Below are positions 7,009 to 10,356 of a stretch of 10,356 nucleotides of DNA, piece by piece. Below the pieces are notes generated by a model. The model had not been told where the DNA came from. It worked only from the letters and a program-made list of their open reading frames with translations, and did not search any database. The stretch covers positions 1 through 10,356 of the forward strand of contig CAMBXJ010000103.1 in NCBI GenBank assembly GCA_945871455.1. Reading direction: 5' to 3'. Numbering within the stretch: position 1 is the stretch's first letter; every line of letters begins with the position of its first letter. The stretch comes from Asaia bogorensis (GTDB lineage: Bacteria > Pseudomonadota > Alphaproteobacteria > Acetobacterales > Acetobacteraceae). The translations under genes and the position numbers were made by a program.

Positions 7009-7329
7009 GGGAAAATACCTTCCGGCCAGGTTCGCGGGCACGAGCTATACGGCAATTCGGCGCCGATACCCAGGTTCGCGTGCTGGCGGGTGTTGCGGAT
7101 GTGTTGCCGCCTTTGCCAGGTCGTTACAACAACAGAAATCTGGTTCCCGAACCCTCACGTTGAGATAAACTGTACCCGTCCCAAGATGTGGAATGCCGCG
7201 GGCTGGTCATTGCAACCCCGGTATGCGCCTGCTACCGTAAAAACGCACAAAAATTCAGTGCCGGCAAAAATGGTGCAACAATAAGAACGCCGAACGAACG
7301 TTGCACGTTCGGCTTTGTGGGAGCATGTG
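7009..7329. other. Intergenic region between divergent UPF0149 and di-haem cytochrome genes
   Basis: 321 bp without a convincing gene; it is less GC-rich than its surroundings, as expected of a divergent promoter region. It holds an 11-bp direct repeat CCAGGTTCGCG at 7027-7037 and 7071-7081. For the plus strand a weak promoter-like pair TTGCAA (7210-7215) and TACCGT (7233-7238), 17 bases apart, is visible but unconvincing. A perfect 8-bp hairpin lies close to the cytochrome start and is listed separately. Confidence 0.5.
7289..7313 (+). promoter_or_regulatory. Perfect 8-bp hairpin in the leader of the di-haem cytochrome gene
   Basis: GCCGAACG (7289-7296) pairs exactly with CGTTCGGC (7306-7313) around the 9-base loop AACGTTGCA. 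It is followed by TTT and ends 5 bases before the ribosome binding site GGGAG (7319-7323). It could be a weak terminator or attenuator, a transcript-stabilising 5' structure, or an operator for a dimeric regulator. The short T-run argues against an efficient terminator. Confidence 0.5.
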
Positions 7330-9225
7330 ATGAAACGGTTCCTCCGACCCCTGTTGCTTGTGGCCACCCTGAATTTCACTCTGGCTGGGCCGGGCATGAC
7401 CGCGCCGCCACCGTCCCCCGCCGGTGTGACCCATGCCCCCCAGGGGTGGAGCCCGGCGGAACGGGTCGCCTGGTACACCGCGACCCAAGGTTCCCGGCTG
7501 ATCCCGCTGGCCTGGTTGCGCGCGCTGGAGCAGCCGAACGGCACCGCCCCGTTCCTGGACCCGGAGCACATTCAGAAATTCCGCTACCTGCCCAATCCGA
7601 CGGCGGGCTTCACCACCATGGCCTGCGCGACCGACAAGTCCTTGCCGCTCGACAAGACACTGCCCTTGGGGTTCACCGTCGATTGCCAGTCGGACAAGCT
7701 ACTCAGCAACACCAAACTGCGCTGGAAATCCGGGCAATCCGATCGGGAGCCCTGGGTCGGCCTGAACTGTTCCGCCTGTCACACGAACGACATCACCTAT
7801 GGCGCCACGACCCTGCGGGTGGATGGGGCGCCAACCCTGGCCGACTTCCAGGGCATGAAGGAGGCGCTGGAGCTGGCGATGCGCCAGACCGCGTCCAACA
7901 AGGAGAAATTCGACCGGTTCGCGGCAAAGCTGTCCGCCGGAACGAAAACCACGCCAGACGATCCCAAATTGCTGGCGGCGTCGCTGAAACTCTGGAACGA
8001 CTGGTATGCCAAACTGGCGGTGCTGAACGATCCCGGCGATCTGCGCTACGGCTTCGGACGCCTGGATGCGATCGGGAATATCTTCAACAAGGTCTCGCTG
8101 ATCGCGACCCCGGACAATATCGACAATCAGATCGCCAATCCCTCGGACGCGCCCGTCAGCTATCCGTTCCTGTGGAATGTGCCCCAGTTGAACAAGGTGG
8201 AATGGAACGGCAGCGCCCCGAACATCGATGCGAACGACTTGCGCGCCGGCGCGCTGGTTCGCAACACCGGAGAGGTCATCGGTGTGTTCGCCGATATCGT
8301 CATCAAGCCAAAGGCCGGCCGGTTTGAAGGCTATGTCTCCAGCATCAACCTGCCGCACCTTGTCGGCATGGAAACCCGTCTGACCAAACTGCGCCCGCCT
8401 GCCTGGCCGGCGATGTTTCCGCCGATCGACAAGGCGCTCGCCGACGCCGGCCGCGGCCTGTTCAAGCGCGACTGCGCCGCCTGCCACACGATCCCGCGCT
8501 CCCCAGGCAGCCTGACGGAGAAGTTCACCGTCAACCTGCAACCCGTGATCAACGCGGTTGGCGGACAGCAACCGGTGGGGACCGACATGTGGATGGCCTG
8601 CAACGCCATCATGGCCACCGCGCTGAGCGGACGCTTCCAGGGGAACCTGGTCTCGTTCCTCAGTTGGTCCGAAACCTTCCCCGCCACGGCCGACAGCTTC
8701 ACCCTGACCGGCAATGCCGCGCTCGGCGCATTGCTCGGTCGGAAGACGCAGTTGGCCACCAATGCCATCACCGGGATCTTCGGCTTTGCCAAGGATCTGC
8801 CGCTGCCGGGGTCAGTGCCCATGGCGGCTGGGCTCGACAAGAAGCAGGCACGTGCACAGGCGTGCCGGGACTACCAGGAGGCCGACTCGGAGAACCTCAA
8901 GATGGTCTACAAAGGCCGTCCCTTGCAGGCAATCTGGGCCACCGCACCGTATATGCACAACGGGTCGGTCGCTAATCTTTGGGAACTGCTGCTGCCGCCG
9001 GCGCAGCGGATGAAGGAGTTCTACCTGGGCACGCGGGAGTTCGATCCAGTGCTCGTCGGGTTCAAATACGACAAGGCGACACCGGGCAATGACTTCAGGT
9101 TCCGCACCCAGGACGATGCCGGCGTGACGATCGAAGGCAACTCCAACGCCGGCCATGACTATGGCAATGCTCGTCTTACCGAACCGCAACGACGTGCCCT
9201 GGTCGAATATATGAAGACGCTCTGA
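7330..9225 (+). CDS. Secreted di-haem c-type cytochrome, RoxA / di-haem cytochrome c peroxidase-like
   Basis: 631 residues, exported and probably periplasmic or extracellular. The N-terminus MKRFLRPLLLVATLNFTLAG is a classic signal peptide. Two covalent haem c sites are present: C147-S-A-C150-H151 and C382-A-A-C385-H386. The 235-residue gap is longer than in classical CcpA/MauG peroxidases (about 150) and close to that of RoxA-type proteins. Other family hallmarks are QGWSPAERVAWYTATQGSRL near 38-57, VSYPFLWNVPQ near 276-286, LVRNTGEVIGVFADI near 309-323, and RPLQAIWATAPYMHNGSV near the C-terminus. RoxA and RoxB are rubber oxygenases that cleave poly(cis-1,4-isoprene), but most relatives are of unknown function, so the substrate is not assigned. 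Start ATG 7330 has GGGAG 6 bases upstream; an earlier TTG in frame (7315) would put that site inside the gene. It stands alone with long gaps on both sides, suggesting its own promoter. Confidence 0.85.
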   Translation: MKRFLRPLLLVATLNFTLAGPGMTAPPPSPAGVTHAPQGWSPAERVAWYTATQGSRLIPLAWLRALEQPNGTAPFLDPEHIQKFRYLPNPTAGFTTMACATDKSLPLDKTLPLGFTVDCQSDKLLSNTKLRWKSGQSDREPWVGLNCSACHTNDITYGATTLRVDGAPTLADFQGMKEALELAMRQTASNKEKFDRFAAKLSAGTKTTPDDPKLLAASLKLWNDWYAKLAVLNDPGDLRYGFGRLDAIGNIFNKVSLIATPDNIDNQIANPSDAPVSYPFLWNVPQLNKVEWNGSAPNIDANDLRAGALVRNTGEVIGVFADIVIKPKAGRFEGYVSSINLPHLVGMETRLTKLRPPAWPAMFPPIDKALADAGRGLFKRDCAACHTIPRSPGSLTEKFTVNLQPVINAVGGQQPVGTDMWMACNAIMATALSGRFQGNLVSFLSWSETFPATADSFTLTGNAALGALLGRKTQLATNAITGIFGFAKDLPLPGSVPMAAGLDKKQARAQACRDYQEADSENLKMVYKGRPLQAIWATAPYMHNGSVANLWELLLPPAQRMKEFYLGTREFDPVLVGFKYDKATPGNDFRFRTQDDAGVTIEGNSNAGHDYGNARLTEPQRRALVEYMKTL

Positions 9226-9361
9226 TCTCGACGTTCAGCGATTGCGCCGCCAGGCATGGCGTGTGGACAACGCGTTCCGACAACGCAGCCGGAATGTCCA
9301 CACGTTCATGTCCCTGCCGGGGCATCGAAAACCGCTGGCGTCCGAACTGCACGTCGCATGG

Positions 9362-9543
9362 CCGCAACTGATACCAACCGGGCGAAACAATGACCGATAC
9401 GCCGCCCTTTCCGTCATCGCCGCGGGGGCTAACCCGGCAACCCGCGCTTCAACGGCAGAGGGCGGGTTGCCGGATCAAGTTCAGCAACGACGATGAGGGG
9501 ACGCCTATGGGTCAACGTTTCGCCCAGTAGGAATGAGCCGCGG
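9362..9543. repeat. 39-bp imperfect inverted repeats enclosing a hairpin (MITE- or REP-like element)
   Basis: The left arm 9362-9400 and the reverse complement of the right arm 9505-9543 agree at 29 of 39 positions by my count. They share an uninterrupted GGGCGAAAC core followed two bases later by TGACC. The 104-bp interior contains a 12-bp perfect stem. The whole is about 180 bp with no coding capacity, which suits a miniature inverted-repeat element or a paired REP sequence. I see no clear target-site duplication, so mobility is unproven. Confidence 0.5.
9434..9473. terminator. Strong 12-bp hairpin, no U-tract
   Basis: CCGGCAACCCGC (9434-9445) pairs perfectly with GCGGGTTGCCGG (9462-9473) around a 16-base loop. 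It lies 209 bp after the cytochrome stop codon and inside the inverted repeat pair. No T-run follows on the plus strand, so it may be part of the repeat element or a transcript-end-stabilising structure more than a true intrinsic terminator. Confidence 0.4.
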
Positions 9544-9616
9544 AAGGTCGGGCCGGATTTTTGGCGCCAAACCGCCTGATGGGGGCTGAATCGCGGTATC
9601 CCGCATGGCCATCAGG

Positions 9617-9631
9617 ACACACACACACACA
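9617..9631 (+). repeat. (AC)7 dinucleotide tract
   Basis: Seven AC units plus one A, about 170 bp upstream of the flavoprotein start. Such tracts can vary in length by slippage; here it lies outside any convincing gene. Confidence 0.9.
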
Positions 9632-9798
9632 GCGCGACCGGCGAATACAGCCCGCGCAGGGCAGGCGTTGTGCACTATATGGCCAGGTCCTACCATCGTC
9701 TCCGCGTTTCGACACGGATGCCCCCGCACGTTATGGGATGCCGTTTCGATCCGCCGCGCTCGGAGTTTGCGAAGGGCCAATCTTGAGGAAGGAAAAAC

Positions 9799-10356
9799 AT
9801 GGCAACCAGGGTCATCGTGATCGGCGCCGGGGTCGTGGGTGCGTCGGTCGCCTACCGGTCGGCGCAGGCCGGCGCGGATGTACTGGTGCTGGAAGCTGGA
9901 AGGGTCGGTGGCGGCACGTCTGGCATCAGTTTCGCCTGGACCAACGCGCACAATAAGCCACCCAAAGCTTATCACGACCTGAACGTCCATGGGATGCGGG
10001 CGCACGCGGCCCTGCGCGATGAGTTTGGCACCACCCCCTGGTGGCACGCGGGCGGACACCTGGAATGGGTGGACCCGGACAAACGGCAGGCCCAGCGGGA
10101 CAATGTCGCCCAACTGCGCGCCTGGGGCTACGCGGCCGAATGGCTGACCCAGGCGCAGGTGCGGGAGTTGGAACCGGATATCGATCCCGCCGCGATCGGC
10201 GACGCTCCAGTGGCGTATTTCCCGGACGAGGGATGGCTCGACCCGGTCCCCTACCTGCATGCGATGCTGTCCGCCGCGGTCCGGCGCCATGGTGCTCGTC
10301 TGATCTCGGGCGCACGGGTGGTCGACCTGGTGGTGAAAGCCGACCGGGTGCGGGGC
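9799..10356 (+). CDS. FAD-dependent oxidoreductase (DAO family), 5' part only
   Basis: N-terminal 186 residues of a flavoprotein of the glycine/D-amino-acid oxidase (DAO) superfamily; the gene runs off the window end. The start MATRVIVIGAGVVGASVAYR holds the Rossmann GxGxxG at residues 9-14, and E32 at the end of the second strand (VLVLEAG) would bind the FAD ribose. GGGTSGISFAWTNAHNKPPKAY near 35-56 is the usual FAD pyrophosphate-binding and early substrate-domain region, and FPDEGWLDPVPYL near 143-155 is typical of the family. The ATG at 9799 has GAGGAAGG ending 6 bases upstream. These enzymes oxidise secondary or primary amines, amino acids or similar compounds; the substrate cannot be told, and the absence of a signal peptide suggests the cytoplasm. 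Confidence 0.85.
   Translation, partial: MATRVIVIGAGVVGASVAYRSAQAGADVLVLEAGRVGGGTSGISFAWTNAHNKPPKAYHDLNVHGMRAHAALRDEFGTTPWWHAGGHLEWVDPDKRQAQRDNVAQLRAWGYAAEWLTQAQVRELEPDIDPAAIGDAPVAYFPDEGWLDPVPYLHAMLSAAVRRHGARLISGARVVDLVVKADRVRG

Larger units (their letters stand above)
9226..9798. other. 573-bp intergenic region with repeats, no convincing gene
   Basis: Between the cytochrome and the flavoprotein gene there are reading frames on both strands, but none resembles a known protein or has a good ribosome site. The region contains an imperfect inverted repeat pair with an inner perfect stem (9362-9543) and an (AC)7 tract. The last 15 bases hold the strong ribosome site of the next gene. Confidence 0.6.

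Noticed and set aside
9669..9697. TTGTGC-17-TACCAT as a promoter of the flavoprotein gene
   Set aside because: It matches the consensus at only 3 and 4 of 6 positions, which is expected by chance in a stretch of this length.
9505..10290. 261-codon minus-strand frame over the flavoprotein start
   Set aside because: It is antisense to the oxidoreductase with its clear GxGxxG motif and strong ribosome site, and has no recognisable domain.

Overview
The window is GC-rich, densely coded bacterial chromosome. The codon use, the LeuC/LeuD and ManC sequence types and the gene mix fit an alphaproteobacterium. Acetobacteraceae or a relative is my best guess, but it is an inference with no marker gene behind it. 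I see no rRNA, tRNA, CRISPR array or complete insertion sequence.

Layout. (1) Positions 1-1654, minus strand: a large glycosyltransferase with a GT2 domain followed by a second, GT4-like domain; its 3' end lies outside the window. (2) Positions 1803-2021, minus strand: a very short gene that an ordinary ORF search misses because codon 11 is TGA. Read through as selenocysteine, it is a full-length SelW-type (Rdx family) protein with the motif C-G-M-U-G-Y, and a SECIS-like hairpin starts on the base after the UGA. This is the most notable item in the window. (3) Positions 2114-3550, plus strand: bifunctional mannose-1-phosphate guanylyltransferase / mannose-6-phosphate isomerase, which makes GDP-mannose and fits with the nearby glycosyltransferase in surface or exopolysaccharide synthesis. 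(4) Positions 3535-4224, minus strand: a small multi-pass PAP2-type membrane phosphatase with altered motif residues; its 3' end overlaps that of the manC-type gene by 16 bp. (5) Positions 7008 down to 4346, minus strand: a likely operon of a UPF0149/YecA-like protein, LeuC and LeuD. leuC and leuD overlap by ATGA. Both subunits keep the catalytic framework but differ from standard isopropylmalate isomerase at several normally conserved places, and no leuA or leuB is adjacent. (6) Positions 7330-9225, plus strand: a secreted di-haem c-type cytochrome of the RoxA / di-haem cytochrome c peroxidase kind, preceded by a 321-bp gap with a perfect 8-bp hairpin in the leader. (7) Positions 9226-9798: 573 bp without a convincing gene. 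It holds a pair of 39-bp inverted repeats that enclose a 12-bp perfect stem (a possible MITE- or REP-like element) and an (AC)7 tract. (8) Position 9799 to the end, plus strand: the N-terminal part of a DAO-family FAD-dependent oxidoreductase.

How the genes relate. The glycosyltransferase, the GDP-mannose enzyme and possibly the PAP2 protein make a loose envelope-polysaccharide neighbourhood. The SelW-like protein, the di-haem cytochrome and the flavoprotein are redox proteins but are not visibly co-transcribed. The leuCD-type pair is a separate metabolic unit.
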